A stretch of DNA of 64,000 nucleotides from Aplectana chamaeleonis (GCA_029168955.1 JAPDOI010001173.1:124001-188000); one strand, 5' to 3'; shown: positions 1 to 9,350, numbered from the stretch's first letter. Made by a program: numbers and translations. The notes: generated by a model not told the origin, from the sequence alone.

Positions 1-510
1 CTAAAGAGTAGCGATCTTGCAAGAAAAGCGCATCTCGCATTTCCCGTTGCTGCGCACGCTCTTCGTAAAGCCTTACTCACTTGCGCATGCCGTTCATTCT
101 TCTGCGCACGCTCCTTATAAAGCGCTACTCACATTCCGTGTCGCTGCCTACGTTCTTCTTAAAGCGCTTTTAGGTATCCACTATGCTGCGCACGTTCTAC
201 GCGAAGCGCTATTCTTATTTCACAAAGCTGCGCACGCTCTGCATGATGCGCTACTCTTTACCTACCACGAGGGCCCAGTTCACGTGAAGCGCTACTGGCT
301 TTTTACTATGCGTCACACCCCTGTATGAAGCGCTACTCACTTTCCACGACGCGGCACAGATTCCACATGAAGCACAAATCACTTCACACATCGCGGCGCA
401 CGCTCCACATTAAGCGCAACTGACATTCTACGACACAGCGCTCCCTGTACATGAAGCGCTACTCGCTTTCTACGACGCGGCGAACACTCCATATGAAGGT
501 CAAAAATTAA
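1..510 (+). repeat. Decayed 42-bp satellite, relic of the 44-59 kb family
   Basis: A degenerate tandem repeat. The anchor AAGCGCTAC (or a variant) recurs with AGCG near 121, 163, 205, 247, 288, 329, 371, 413, 455 and 497, a 41-42 bp period. The best unit (about 457-500) contains CTTTCTACGACGCGGCG followed by ACTCCATATGAAG. This aligns with the CTTTCTACGGCGTCCGGCG and ACTCCCATTTGGG blocks of the large array at 44.4-59.3 kb, on the same strand. Divergence between units is high, so this is an old copy. Confidence 0.85.
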
Positions 511-719
511 TTCGCCAAAATTTGCTGCGTTTGACAGCTCTCCTATGTTACTAACATCTACGTTACCTAGTAAGCTCCAGATACGACGCACGATCAGATT
601 CCTGACCAGCAAAAGGCGTCACAGATCCATGCGTAGAGCTGAGCCAGAATGAGCTATAAGAACCCATTTGCCCGAAAATTCGCCTGACGCTGTCAACGAG
701 GCGATAATTAGGCTTCGAC

Positions 720-1110
720 GGAGCATGATTTTTCTTGATCATGAGCGGTTGGTTAGCTGCTAACCGATACCCTTACCCACCCCAACATGTGGTTAGCGTA
801 ACCGTGGCATAACCCAGTTCTCCTCTGGTTAATGAGTGTATGAATCGCAGGTAAATGCTCTTGGTCGACCGGTTTAGCTAACTTACCGGAGGAAATGCAA
901 TGATGAATCATAACCTAGAATACCCAACAAGACAGAACAAATTCACGTCCAAGCTCCCTTCATTTTCAGCGGCTGGTAAGCCATTTACCGGTGCTTTCAA
1001 CTAACCGCTTCTTTCAACCGGTCAGTAAGCGTGTGAAAAACTGATAACGGTTGCGGTTAGCCGATAACGCTAACTTACCACCGAAAATGCTTTGATGAAT
1101 CCGGCCTAAG
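720..1110. repeat. GGTTAGC-rich dispersed repeat with a 33-bp direct repeat
   Basis: The stretch is rich in GGTTAGC, GCTAACC and ACCGGT words. Two imperfect direct copies starting GCTAACTTACC and ending TTGATGAATC/ATGATGAATC lie at 877-908 and 1069-1102. The ATTCAT end motif also occurs at the ends of the elements at 4,552, 14,588 and 14,753, so this is probably a diverged member of the same non-autonomous group. Nothing coding is supported in 510-1,800. Confidence 0.4.
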
Positions 1111-1805
1111 AGATGAATCTTCTGCTAGGAGAAGGGTTCAGGTTTTGTGAAGGGAGTGCTGTAGGTAATAGTAATAATGTGATAATATAGAAGTGTGGGA
1201 TTGTTGCCCTACCAACGTATGTTCCTCGGGGTGTGTCCTTCCACCACTGATAGGTTTCTGGGCTGCTTTGTTTTGTTGTGAAAACTCTTGATGGGATTTC
1301 GGAACTCTGATCAGAATAGCCTGGTTATGATGCTTAACCGTAGTAGATGGCTGCTATAAATAGAAGGATGAACCGATTTGGAGGCTGACACCTGCTAATA
1401 GAAAGCAGATCTAGAATTTCTGGAACGTCAACTCTCTTCAGTGCACTTGTGAACTGACAGGATTTCTCTGGTGAAAGAAGCTCAACGGGAAGTTGTTTTG
1501 AAAGTCCAGTGACTCCAACAATAAAAGAACTTCATCGTAGATCCATTCTGTATTTGTCCATTTGGTGATTGTAGGTATGAAAGCCACCTCTTCGGCCATG
1601 CTTAGTATCCGACGGGTGAAGACGTAATTCACCATTGAAAAGATTGAATGCTAAAGTTAGATCAGCGATTATTCTTCGGTATTAAAGGTTCTTCAAGTGC
1701 AACTCCTGCAGTAGATCTTTATAAGATGTTAGATGTTGGTTTTGAGGGTAATTTGTGTTGGGAATGGCATGATACATACATACATCTTGAAGAGCCTTAG
1801 CCATA

Positions 1806-1935
1806 GGGGCTGAGCAGAGTGGCGTCGCGGCGCGGCGCGACCTTGTGATGGGCTGCCATATTGATAGATCGCGTCGATATATCAATACAGCAGCCAATCA
1901 TAAGGTCGCGGCGATGGCCTTCCTCTCAGCCCTTG
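1806..1935. mobile_element. Short GC-rich foldback MITE
   Basis: A hairpin-forming element of about 130 bp. The left end begins GGGGCTGAG and the right end reads CTCAGCCCTT. The arms pair through a GTCGCGGCG-rich block and a TATTGATA/TATCAATA centre. I saw no clear target-site duplication. Confidence 0.6.
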
Positions 1936-2500
1936 AGCGCAAATCAGTAGTGTAAATGGTTTTGAACAGCATAATAAGCATTCTCAAGCTTCGGTCATAG
2001 TTGGTCGAAAGAAACCGCCGTAACCTGCCGTTGCCGACCCTTTCGATACGTATAAAAACATGGACGAGCTGGGTTGAAAAACACCCGGTGTGGCCGGCGC
2101 GGTCAATATGTCTGACATATGTGGAACGGAATAAGTGATATCAATAATTTCTTACCTTATATCATGTGAATATCGTCAACTAAAGATCCTGAAAATCGTC
2201 AACTGAAGAGCTCGCGGTTAGCTGCAGTTAACCGCTAGTTAGCTCGCGGTTATCTACCCATTTACTACCACCCGGGTGTTTTTTGAACCCCTCCTCGTTC
2301 ATGTTTTTCATTATTGTCAACCGGGCTGGCTACAGTCGATCGGTCATTTCTGACCGAGGCCTCAGCCCTTTTTTTGTAATGCTTTCGAAGTGCAGATTCC
2401 ATTTCATTTCATTTGGAAGATGAGCACTCAAATCTTTTATTTGGTCGCATGTGGAAATGTGAGAATGTGGACTCAATTACAGTCATCTCGGAACGCACTG

Positions 2501-2647
2501 ATACTTTGCGGGTGGTGGTCGTAATGTTTCCAACCGCAAGAAAGGCGGGGCAAACTTTGTGCTCCGTCCAATCACGCGCGTCGCTCCTCCCCGTTCCCAC
2601 TCCTCTCTTGCAGGTGGAAAACATTACGACCGCCACTCATACTTTGC
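2501..2647. mobile_element. Mutator-like MITE with 9-bp target duplication
   Basis: The 9-mer ATACTTTGC occurs at 2501-2509 and 2639-2647. Between the copies lies a 129-bp foldback element: the left end reads GGGTGGTGGTCGTAATGTTT and the complement of the right end reads GAGTGGCGGTCGTAATGTTT. A 9-bp duplication with long terminal inverted repeats is the hallmark of Mutator-like elements. It is too short to encode a transposase. It lies upstream of the first recognised tuberin exon. Confidence 0.7.
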
Positions 2648-2813
2648 TTTCCCTGTTGAAGGTTGGCGCGATTTCGGTGCTCTTATGTTATATCATATGA
2701 CATGGAGTTCGCGCCAACCATCAATTGGGAACCCAAAGTGTTAGTATGATCCGGGCCGACTGTACATTAGCGACGGTTGCCGCTTGGGTTGCTAGCTATG
2801 GACGCTCTTTCAG

Positions 2814-2887
2814 GAATATCGTTGTCTCCAGCAGAACTTATTCCTGCATTAACTGTTCTACTATCCACATTCCGAAATCCTGCTGAT
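2814..2887 (+). CDS. TSC2: Tuberin exon (tuberin domain, helix before the 3,185 exon)
   Basis: Internal exon of 74 bp after the acceptor CTCTTTCAG and before the donor GTGTAG. Two bases complete a split codon, then 24 codons read with no stop (core LSPAELIPALTVLLSTF). This corresponds to the helical stretch of human tuberin just before its HNYLD segment, where the human protein also has an L-x2-VVPVLTALIS-type helix. The exon ends in phase 0, as the 3,185 exon needs. The preceding exon must end with one spare base and was not found in 1-2,813. Tuberin is the GTPase-activating subunit that switches off Rheb and so restrains mTORC1. A lone 74-bp match would be weak; strand, order and phase support it. 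Confidence 0.65.
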
Positions 2888-3184
2888 GTGTAGTTGTTTC
2901 CAGCGAACATGTGCCTTTGTGTATTTCCTGAATATTTGCGGCGTAAGGCTTCATTCATCACGTGTCGGGCGACACTACTTGATGTTCATTCAAATTGATC
3001 GAAAGTCAATATGGTTGTCATATACTGTCACGACCGCGCGTCGCTGGAACTATGAACCCGGCCTAATGCCAGCAGATCCATAGTTAGAAAAAGTTGCTAA
3101 CTTATGCACTAATTCAGCGTCTGAAATTTTTAATCAGCTCAGAGCGTTGTACTCACTATAACGGTGCGGAGATATGTTTTTCAG

Positions 3185-3268
3185 TTGAATTATCCGTACA
3201 GACAAGAGCTGAGAAACACAGAACTATGTCGTATTTTAGTGGAATGTGTGGCACAGGAGAGCATGGAG
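3185..3268 (+). CDS. TSC2: Tuberin exon (tuberin domain)
   Basis: Exon of 84 bp, 28 codons, phase 0 at both ends. The acceptor is GTTTTTCAG and the donor GTATAT. It begins LNYPYRQELRNTE and ends in CVAQESME. In human tuberin the matching stretch (HNYLDKTKQRE and following residues) leads straight into the region matched by the 3,371 exon. The intron before it is 297 bp and the one after it 102 bp. The helical composition agrees with the armadillo/HEAT-like fold of the tuberin domain. Confidence 0.75.
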
Positions 3269-3370
3269 GTATATTTTCCATCCCATTGTCCGCTTACCAT
3301 TAGACATTTTATGTCAACAGTTTAGAAGCACTTTTATACAATTGTAAGCTCGGAGAGTAATATTTTGCAG

Positions 3371-3544
3371 GCAGTGATCGCATGTGGCTTAGCTATCCAA
3401 CTTGCGCCAGCCGCTATGGCAGGTTTGGCGCTGGTGCTAACCGAGGCTCTGTCCCGCATGCAGTACAATGCTGTACGGGCAATACCAATTATGGAATTGC
3501 TGTCAGATTCTGCTGAAATAGACGAATTCTATAAATTCTTCCAG
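3371..3544 (+). CDS. TSC2: Tuberin exon (tuberin domain core)
   Basis: Exon of 174 bp, 58 codons, phase 0 at both ends, with acceptor TATTTTGCAG and donor GTGGGC. It runs from AVIACGLAIQLAP to EFYKFFQ without a stop. The pattern follows human tuberin: a small-residue helix (ALSICSVEMPD in human), then an IPIMELLSDSAEIDEFYKFF stretch aligning with human [20 protein letters not shown]. The next exon continues the alignment without a gap. This and the 3,622 exon are among the strongest evidence for the gene's identity. Confidence 0.88.
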
Positions 3545-3621
3545 GTGGGCTGAAATCAGTTTTTAAGGATATTTCAATGCCAGTTTTTTTAGAGTTCTTA
3601 TTTTGCTCATTATATTTGTAG

Positions 3622-3767
3622 GAGAAGCATTTCCGGTCCATAGTTGATACCTTGGCTCCGTACACAAATGTTCATAAGTTTAACACATTCATTGTCGCTG
3701 CGATACATCGAGTTATAATGAGGTGGTTCTGTAGAGTTCCAGACAATATGCGCTATCGGATACAGAG
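3622..3767 (+). CDS. TSC2: Tuberin exon (signature YTN-KFN-WF segment)
   Basis: Exon of 146 bp after the acceptor ATATTTGTAG and before GTAGTT; 48 codons plus two bases. It contains the pattern YTN-x2-KFN-x2-IV-x3-H-x2-I-x2-WF, which human tuberin shares residue for residue at those positions. RalGAP-alpha, the other family with a related GAP domain, is not known to me to carry this segment, so TSC2 is preferred. The two leftover bases (AG) combine with the first base of the 3,838 exon to give serine. The preceding intron is 77 bp. Confidence 0.9.
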
Positions 3768-3837
3768 GTAGTTGGTTACATCTTATGGTAGCCGTTTACC
3801 ATTTCTCCGCCATTTCTTTAATTTAATTTTATCCTAG

Positions 3838-3898
3838 CCACATTGAGAATTCCGTGCGGATGTCTCCATACTTGTCGTTCGCGGATATTGCGCCAGGT
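3838..3898 (+). CDS. TSC2: Tuberin exon (end of tuberin domain)
   Basis: Exon of 61 bp after acceptor TTATCCTAG. One base completes the split serine codon, then 20 codons (HIENSVRMSPYLSFADIAPG) end before a perfect GTAAGT donor. Human tuberin at this point has FITKGLRSNVLLSFDD, so length and the SV-x3-P/S-x-LSF-x-D character agree. The frame stays open through the donor to a second possible donor after CAG at 3,931 (also phase 0), which would add 11 residues. The stronger GTAAGT site was chosen. Confidence 0.7.
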
Positions 3899-3987
3899 GT
3901 AAGTCGGCAGCCGAGCGGTGATGGGCGTCAGGTGGGACATCCTAAAACCAGTGAAGTGATGACACCTCACAATTATCTCTTGCATAG

Positions 3988-4086
3988 GTACCTGGAGCAC
4001 TATTTACACTGGGTGGTAATGGTATGCCTGAGACGCCTCCTCCTATGGATGGCGTCATTGCAAAGGAAGAACGTGGCCCGGATATT
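3988..4086 (+). CDS. TSC2: Tuberin exon (Pro-rich linker)
   Basis: Exon of 99 bp, 33 codons, phase 0 at both ends; acceptor TCTTGCATAG and donor GTAAGT. It reads from VPGALFTLGG through a short proline run (PETPPP) to KEERGPDI. This maps to the poorly conserved linker after the tuberin domain, so assignment rests on frame, splice sites and position. The frame remains open past the donor to 4,362. The next good exon (4,229) needs two spare bases from its predecessor, so one small exon between 4,090 and 4,228 is probably missing from this model; the bases around 4,140-4,190 after TTTTCCAG are the candidate. Confidence 0.65.
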
Positions 4087-4228
4087 GTAAGTTTAGTATC
4101 ACCTTTCAGAATTGGTGGAAAAGTTTCAGTAGTTTTCCAGGCGTGGGGAAATCGCGTACTCCAGAAGACAGCTAATCTTGCGTTTGTTAAGCTAATTATT
4201 ACTAGCGTTAACCTCTTCTTGGAATCAG

Positions 4229-4291
4229 AATGTTATTTAAGTTCTCAAAAATTGGAAAATATCTTGATTTGGCGGTTCGTTGTCACGACCT
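4229..4291 (+). CDS. TSC2: Tuberin exon (LD-rich helix after linker, first part)
   Basis: Exon of 63 bp after TTGGAATCAG and before GTGAAA: one base, 20 codons (MLFKFSKIGKYLDLAVRCHD), two bases. Joined to the 4,375 exon it gives K-x-L-x-L-x6-L-x-M-x2-R, matching human tuberin KNLHLELTETCLDMMAR in spacing. That match and the phase fit choose this frame over another open frame (ILIWRFVVTTC) in the same stretch. Confidence 0.6.
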
Positions 4292-4374
4292 GTGAAAAAG
4301 AAAGGAGGGTTGGCATTCAGGTGTGTGACTATAAGTTCTTCGTTTTCCGGCCATTTTCCTAGTATCTCTTGAAG

Positions 4375-4506
4375 AAACATGGTAGAAAGAGCAGGTGGCG
4401 ATCAGTGGGCGTTTGTGCAAGCACCGCAATTCATATTGACGCTTTTCCGCACCATCTTCGGAGAAAACTGTGTTTGCCGTCCTTATCGAAACGGAAATCC
4501 GTGGCC
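4375..4506 (+). CDS. TSC2: Tuberin exon (LD-rich helix, second part)
   Basis: Exon of 132 bp before a GTATTC donor. After one base that completes a leucine codon it reads NMVERAGGDQWAFVQAP and ends CRPYRNGNPWP. Human tuberin has LDMMARYVFSNFTAVP in the equivalent place, giving the same L-x-M-x2-R spacing followed by an aromatic-T/A-x-V-x-P stretch. The acceptor, CTCTTGAAG, is poorer than the others; the better nearby acceptor (TTTTCCTAG, ending 4,361) would put a TGA in this frame. A second frame is also open here, so the start is uncertain though the frame itself looks coding. The next intron holds two foldback elements. Confidence 0.55.
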
Positions 4507-4551
4507 GTATTCATGAAAATACATGAGCCTCCCGGGAGTGACCTCAGTCCT

Positions 4552-4791
4552 GGGGCCGAATTCATTAGCGCGTGGGTTAGGGTAGTGGTAAAGGCGTCGG
4601 CACTTCTGAAGATAACCCACAAGGGCAGAGCGTCTCGTAGCCGAGCAGTGTCTCACTTGCCTCTGCGTCTTAGCTGGGTTAGAAGTGGGCACGACTGGTT
4701 AGCGATCTCCCGCTTGCTTGCACAGGGTAATCATCAAAAGTGCCGATGCCTTCACCGCTACCCAAACCCACGCGTTGATGAATTCGGCCCC
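4552..4791. mobile_element. 240-bp foldback MITE (GGGGCCGAATTCAT ends)
   Basis: Inverted arms of about 68 bp run inward from 4,552 and 4,791. Both begin GGGGCCGAATTCAT and continue through CGCGTGGG and a TAG/CGGTAGCGGTGAAGGC-type block. It lies in the tuberin intron after the 4,375 exon. The end motif is shared in weaker form with the elements at 14,588 and 14,753. Confidence 0.8.
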
Positions 4792-4962
4792 TGGTGTACT
4801 ACAGTTTTCCCACCGCAACGCGGCGAGTCCGTCGCGCGCGGTAGTTGGGGCGGAAAGCAATGTTCTGCAGTACCCAGGATGCAATTATCAGAGCGCGTTA
4901 GCGGGCACCTGAAGATTTTGACAATTACGAGTCCACTATCGGGAGAACTGCTGATCTTTCGA

Positions 4963-5170
4963 AAAATTGCGGTGCTCTCGCAGCGAGGAGGGGCCACTCG
5001 GCTATTGCACTTGACCACGCCCATTTTTCCGTGCCGCCGCGAAATTTGAGCACCAACCCGGCCTGTTCCTCCTCCTTATAGAAACAGGAGATTCATTGCG
5101 TCGCGGGAAAATGGGCGTAGGCAAGTGCGATGGCCAAGCCCCCCCCCCTTCGCTGCGGTAGCACCAAAAT
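4963..5170. mobile_element. Foldback MITE
   Basis: The left arm starts ATTGCGGTGCTCTCGCAGCG and the complement of the right arm starts ATTTTGGTGCTACCGCAGCG. The arms pair through AAGTGCRAT and ACGCCCATTTT blocks toward a centre near 5,075. The right arm contains a run of C. Length is about 208 bp; no transposase. Confidence 0.75.
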
Positions 5171-5572
5171 TACGACCGTTTCTGAAAGTCCTTCTAGTTT
5201 TTTTTTTTTACAAATTCCCACTAGTATTTTGGTAATAAGTTCCGCCTTCATCGATACGAGGAATAAGTACGTTTGATATAAAGATCTGTTCTGCTACAAT
5301 AATTATTCCCTGACGTTGACAACTTCTCAAGACCAACTGAACAGTTTTAAAGCATTCCGAAAAGTTCTTAGCGAAGCCATAATTCGAAGAAGTTTTCGAA
5401 AGAATAAAAAATCAGTAAAGAATAAGCTAGTAGCGAAGAGAAAGCAGAAGGGCAAAGTGGGTAAAAAAAAACAGTGAATGTAAGAAATTTCGAACACAGC
5501 AATGGGTCGGAAGAGTCATCTACGGTCGGGTTTTAAATAAACCATGCAGTGCACGGTAACGTGCTCCAATAG

Positions 5573-5720
5573 TAATCATCACGATAAGGGAAGCTCGTCC
5601 GAATCTCGTCGCGGCGCGACGAGCTCGGCCCCTATCGGGAGAACTGCTAGTCTCCCTCCAAAGTCCACCCGCCGAAAATCTGATAAAGATTACAGCTTGA
5701 GAATTTCCCTTTCATTTGAT
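5573..5720 (+). CDS. Possible tuberin exon (Ser/Arg-rich, phosphosite-like linker)
   Basis: A 148-bp candidate exon: one base plus 49 codons, phase 0 out, which fits both the 4,375 exon before it and the 6,770 exon after it. It is rich in Ser and Arg and contains GRTASLPPKS and TRRKSDKD, resembling the basophilic-kinase sites scattered through tuberin's disordered linker. The donor GTCATG is poor; an alternative after ATG (GTTTAT) keeps the phase. A segment near 5,632 (TATCGGGAGAACTGCT) also occurs at 4,937, so part may be repeat-derived. Identity is inferred from position, phase and composition only. Confidence 0.35.
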
Positions 5721-6273
5721 GTCATGGTTTATTGATAGTAAGTGTTGTTATACCGCATGTGTCGAATGGATGAGGGAAGAAAACACGAACAATTAACTCA
5801 CCTATCTAATAGTCGCAAACAAGAGGTCTCCGTTTGTTTTTCCTCATCCGTTTGCCGTTCTCCGGGTGCTCTCTGTTTCGGAGTAAGAAAAATTCTTTCG
5901 CGCACCACTTGTGAAAATTTCAACTAAAAAACGGTGCAAAAACTGCAGGCGAGATCAGAAACCGTCCATACAAATTATGTAGTAATGAGTTAGAAAAAAA
6001 ATTGGATTTTTCTAAGAAGTGAACGACGAACTTGCTAGTTCCGAAAGTGAGGGGAATACCGAAAAATAGCTAAATAAATACAAGGTGAGCTGTTTTGAGG
6101 TGCGCGCTCTGTGGGGGGATCTCAAATTCGACCATGGACAATGTGTAGATCTTTCTATAGGTCTTCGAAGCCTCTGCCTTAACAACCTGTGAAGCAGAAA
6201 GATGTGAAAGCTGCTGACAGTCGGTTTGCCGCAAAGCAGCCTCACCAGTTATAGCCTGACTCCCTCATTTTGA

Positions 6274-6610
6274 GCCGCTCTGCCAGCGCGTAGCTAGATG
6301 CCTCACACGGAAACCGGAGATACCCAATGTTTCGGAGGCATCTAGTCTAATTTTGACCCGAGAATCCGAGAATTCATGTAAATACGGAATCAGTTAGTGA
6401 AATTTTGGCTACAGCGCCCACATATTCTACGTGAATTCTCGCTACAGCACCCGTAGAATACACGTAGAATTAGCACCTCTGTACCTTCGACACAAGAATA
6501 TGCGGGTCTCCGCTAACGTAGGTAAAGCCCGTAAATTCCCGCTACATGGAATGGGGCGGCGTTACAGGCCGCGCCCTCGGAGGCATCTAGCTACGCGTTG
6601 GCAGAGCGGC
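6274..6610. mobile_element. 337-bp MITE with 31-bp terminal inverted repeats
   Basis: The ends pair over about 31 bp: left GCCGCTCTGCCAGCGCGTAG and onward to GATGCCTC, right GAGGCATCTAGC to GCAGAGCGGC. The interior has repeated GAATTC, CGCTACA and TACACGTAGAATT words. It lies in the intron before the 6,770 exon. Confidence 0.8.
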
Positions 6611-6769
6611 CGAAGTAAGGCCTATAGGGCTTATCAGGTCAGAATCTCCTTATCACTGTAATATTTTGCCATGACCGACCGCTCCGCTGCTTACTCCGCC
6701 GGGTCTCATCCGAGCAACCTAGGCTCATTTGGACGTTCTGGAAATGAGTAAGATGAGGGCCGTTCTCAG

Positions 6770-6847
6770 GTACATGGGGAGATCCTGCGTGCGATGTCGG
6801 CTTTCTTCCAAATTCGACGTATTGAGGATGACTTCGGAGATCCTAAG
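6770..6847 (+). CDS. TSC2: Probable tuberin exon (linker before RapGAP domain)
   Basis: Exon of 78 bp, 26 codons, phase 0 at both ends, with acceptor CCGTTCTCAG and donor GTGACA. It reads VHGEILRAMSAFFQIRR to DDFGDPK. Codon use and composition are protein-like. The same frame continues upstream past one TAA (6,749-6,751) to an ATG at 6,671, whose 26 codons (MTDRSAAYSAGSHPSNLGSF and on) also look coding. Either the exon really starts at 6,770, or a longer exon has been broken by one nonsense codon. It sits in the part of tuberin that is poorly conserved between phyla. Confidence 0.5.
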
Positions 6848-6998
6848 GTGACATTTATAATTGTCTCATTAGCTGGCTGTGTGTTAGAACTAAGTGATTC
6901 AGTGATATCAATCGAATTATTGTTATTTATGCGGCGTTTTCTCATTTGATCCTGTTGGTTGCTTTTAGAGCAGCCAATCTAGCATTCGTTCTGTTCAG

Positions 6999-7128
6999 GT
7001 ACCGGAGAATGTAACAGAAACCTCTCAAGAGCATTTCTTCATCAATGACTCTATTATTACCGTGAAGACATTGATGGAAAATGGGAGCAGGGATCGTGAG
7101 AGGAGCGATACAGTTTCGCGTGATAGTG
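6999..7128 (+). CDS. TSC2: Probable tuberin exon (acidic/Ser-rich linker before RapGAP domain)
   Basis: Exon of 130 bp, 43 codons plus one base, acceptor TCTGTTCAG and donor GTATGT (near consensus). It runs from VPENVTETSQEHFF to SDTVSRDS. The preceding intron is 151 bp. The single leftover base combines with the first two bases of the 13,017 exon (G+AT, Asp), so the reading frame is kept across a 5.9-kb intron. Homology is not clear for this linker; exon features and phase are the support. Confidence 0.55.
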
Positions 7129-7950
7129 GTATGTAGAAACATAAGAACTCATTAAAAAATCTCATACTCGAGGTCTTTATGTACATAACCTTTTCCGTTT
7201 GTTTCGCGAGTGACCTGTTTTTTTTCATTTTTTACTCTACACAAAATCTCAACTTCGAATCTAATGGTTGGAAAATGAGCTGCTTGCGAGATAAACACAA
7301 CAATATCTTTGAAACACGCATGGTAACTTGAAAACCCTGTGACGGCTCAACACTGGAATTGCTTCAGTGGTAAAAATAGCCTAGTTCGGGTACCATCAAA
7401 AAGTACGTTTTGGAACGGAATGATAAAGGCTCAGTTCAAGCTCGTGGGTAAAGTTTGATATCACGGTCCGGCCGCCGTGTATAGCAACCCTGCCAAACGC
7501 CGAACCTCAACTCTTCAGAAAAAGCGGTAAAATTCGTGTACCCATTCCCTCCGCACCCAACTCAGCACCCATTCGCTCCGCCCACTTCAGAGTTTTCGGG
7601 CTCAATAGGAACGAGACATGCCATGGATTTTGATTGAAATCTATGTTCTTCCATTTTTTATTGGTCTGGCTCTATATTGTAACCTGCTTCAGAACGATGG
7701 CTGCGAATAACGAGAAACACAGGCCTGAAACGACTCGTCCACGAATTTCTCGCCGTCATGATTCACATTTTTGAGAGGCCATAACTACGTTCGATGTGGG
7801 TTCTGAGCGATTCGGGGGACACCATTGTGATCAGCGGAAAATTCTCTTCAAGAAAGGCACAAAAACACGAAAACGATTTTAAGGTTGGACTGGGTGCCAA
7901 ATAGAGGAAAACACTGCATTTACAGCGGAGTGAAACATTTTGAAATCCTG
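7129..7950. other. Intron sequence, nothing recognised
   Basis: First part of the proposed 5.9-kb intron. I see no exon, structured repeat or RNA gene in this stretch. Confidence 0.4.
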
Positions 7951-8452
7951 ATTTAGCTTCCTGGCAAAAGTAACGATTTGGTAATGATAAAAAAAGTTTT
8001 AAAAATGTATTGAAATATCTTTAAAAAATGATTTGGCGTAAAATAGCCTGGAAAATGAAAAAGCTAGGAAATGAAGTGAAATAACCAAAATTGTGATTTG
8101 GTGGTCGATCATTTCACAAGCTTCTCCGTTAAACTTATCAAAGCGAAATCAAGCACGATATGGAATGGAGCCTTGCGTCCACCTAGCTTGACCTATGCTG
8201 ATTCCCTTATTACAGCTTTCAAAAATGGCTTAATGTTTCCGTTGCGCGCTTGATTTCGTTTTGATAAGTTTAACGGAGAAGCTTGTGAAATGATCGACCA
8301 CCAAATCACAATTTTGGTTATTTCACTTCATTTCCTAGCTTTTTTATTTTCCAGGCTATTTTACGCCAAATCATTTTTCAAAAATATTTCAAGACATTTT
8401 TAAAACTTTTTTTATCATTACCAAATCGTTACTTTTGCCAGGAAGCTAAATT
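7951..8452. mobile_element. 502-bp foldback element with 205-bp arms
   Basis: Near-perfect inverted arms at 7951-8155 and 8249-8452 with a 93-bp spacer. The ends read TTTAGCTTCCTGGCAAAAGT. Inside are ATTTGGCGTA and the block TATCAAAGCGAAATCA. All three motifs recur in the same order in the larger palindrome at 39,968-40,602, so the two belong to one family. In RNA the arms would form a long hairpin. Confidence 0.9.
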
Positions 8453-8574
8453 TCCAGAAATTTCACATATTTTTCCCGAAGGTTCCCTTTCTGACTTCAA
8501 TTTTGCTCAACGATTTCCATTCCGAAATGATGAAACATTTAACAACGAGATTGTCGAATGAGTACAATTTTTGA

Positions 8575-8925
8575 AACTTATTACCCAAAACCATAAAAAA
8601 TACCACTCATTGCCGCATTTTGTGCAACATGGGAAAAGTCGATATCATTGATCGATAATGTTCGGTTTTGCATGATGAGAAGAATTTCCCAAACAAGTGA
8701 CTTATTGTTAGAGCCATCAACAATCGAAAATCATTGCGGCATTTTGTGCAAAAGGCGAAAAAATCGATATTATTGATTGGTATTTATCGATAATGGCTGA
8801 TGAGCGAAATTCCCCAATCAAGAAAACCAATCCCATTAACAATCACCACTCCTGGGAGCATTTTCTGCAGAAAGCGCGAAAATCGATAATATTGATTATC
8901 GATCGATGACGTGTCATGAGTACGA
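8575..8925. repeat. Three-copy tandem repeat, unit about 122 bp
   Basis: GCATTTTGTGCA (or GCATTTTCTGCA) recurs at 8614, 8739 and 8858, each followed by AAAATCGATAT/AAT-ATTGAT and an ATCGATAATG or ATCGATGACG motif. Spacing is 125 and 119 bp, with moderate divergence. Confidence 0.7.
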
Positions 8926-8985
8926 ATTCTGACAAGTTCAGTACTTACCTTCAACGACCTGTATTGATTGGCTGCAGATTCACCT

Positions 8986-9127
8986 TAGTTTCCAGTTTCA
9001 AAAACCTACCTGGAGTCAGCAGATCGGCGGCTCCGGCGCTGGTAGCTCTTCCGGCTCGGGAGCGTGCGGCCGCAAAGCGTGTTGAGACGCGATTGCGGAC
9101 CGGAATATGGCCCAGATAAGCACAGTA
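8986..9127. mobile_element. Half copy of the TA-flanked 283-bp MITE
   Basis: Matches one arm of the elements at 25,723 and 43,205: CAGATCGGCGGC, GGCCGCAAAGCGTGT and the end GGCCCAGATAAGCACAGTA. The other arm is missing. It abuts the TTCGAA array directly. Confidence 0.8.
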
Positions 9128-9137
9128 AACTATACTT

Positions 9138-9350
9138 GGGCAAAATGGTCAAAATCTTCGAATTTCGAATATTATTCGAAAACGAACATTTTCGAATTTC
9201 GAATATTATTCGAAAACGAAAATTTTCGAATTTTGAATTTTCGAATATATTCGAAAATCCAGATTTTCGAATTTCAAATTTTCGAATATATTCGAAAATC
9301 CAAATTTTCGAATTACCGAATATTTTTTCCCGAATTTTCGAATAAATTGC
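9138..9350. repeat. TTCGAA/TTCGAATA palindromic array
   Basis: An AT-rich array built from TTCGAATTTCGAATATTATTCGAAAACGAA words, each self-complementary. Similar arrays lie at 10,111-10,330, 40,775-40,962 and 43,593-43,796. The open frames across it come from the simple composition. Confidence 0.85.

Noticed and set aside
740..1100. GGTTAGC words as telomeric repeats
   Set aside because: The nematode telomere unit is TTAGGC; these words are not in tandem and lie in a foldback-like context.
1438..1635. 65-codon minus-strand frame with protein-like composition
   Set aside because: Plus-strand frames over the same bases are also partly open, no splice sites or homology could be assigned, and it is on the wrong strand for the tuberin gene.
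4087..4362. Read-through of the frame from the 3,988 exon as one long exon
   Set aside because: It crosses a perfect GTAAGT donor, and another frame in 4,229-4,506 matches tuberin spacing far better.
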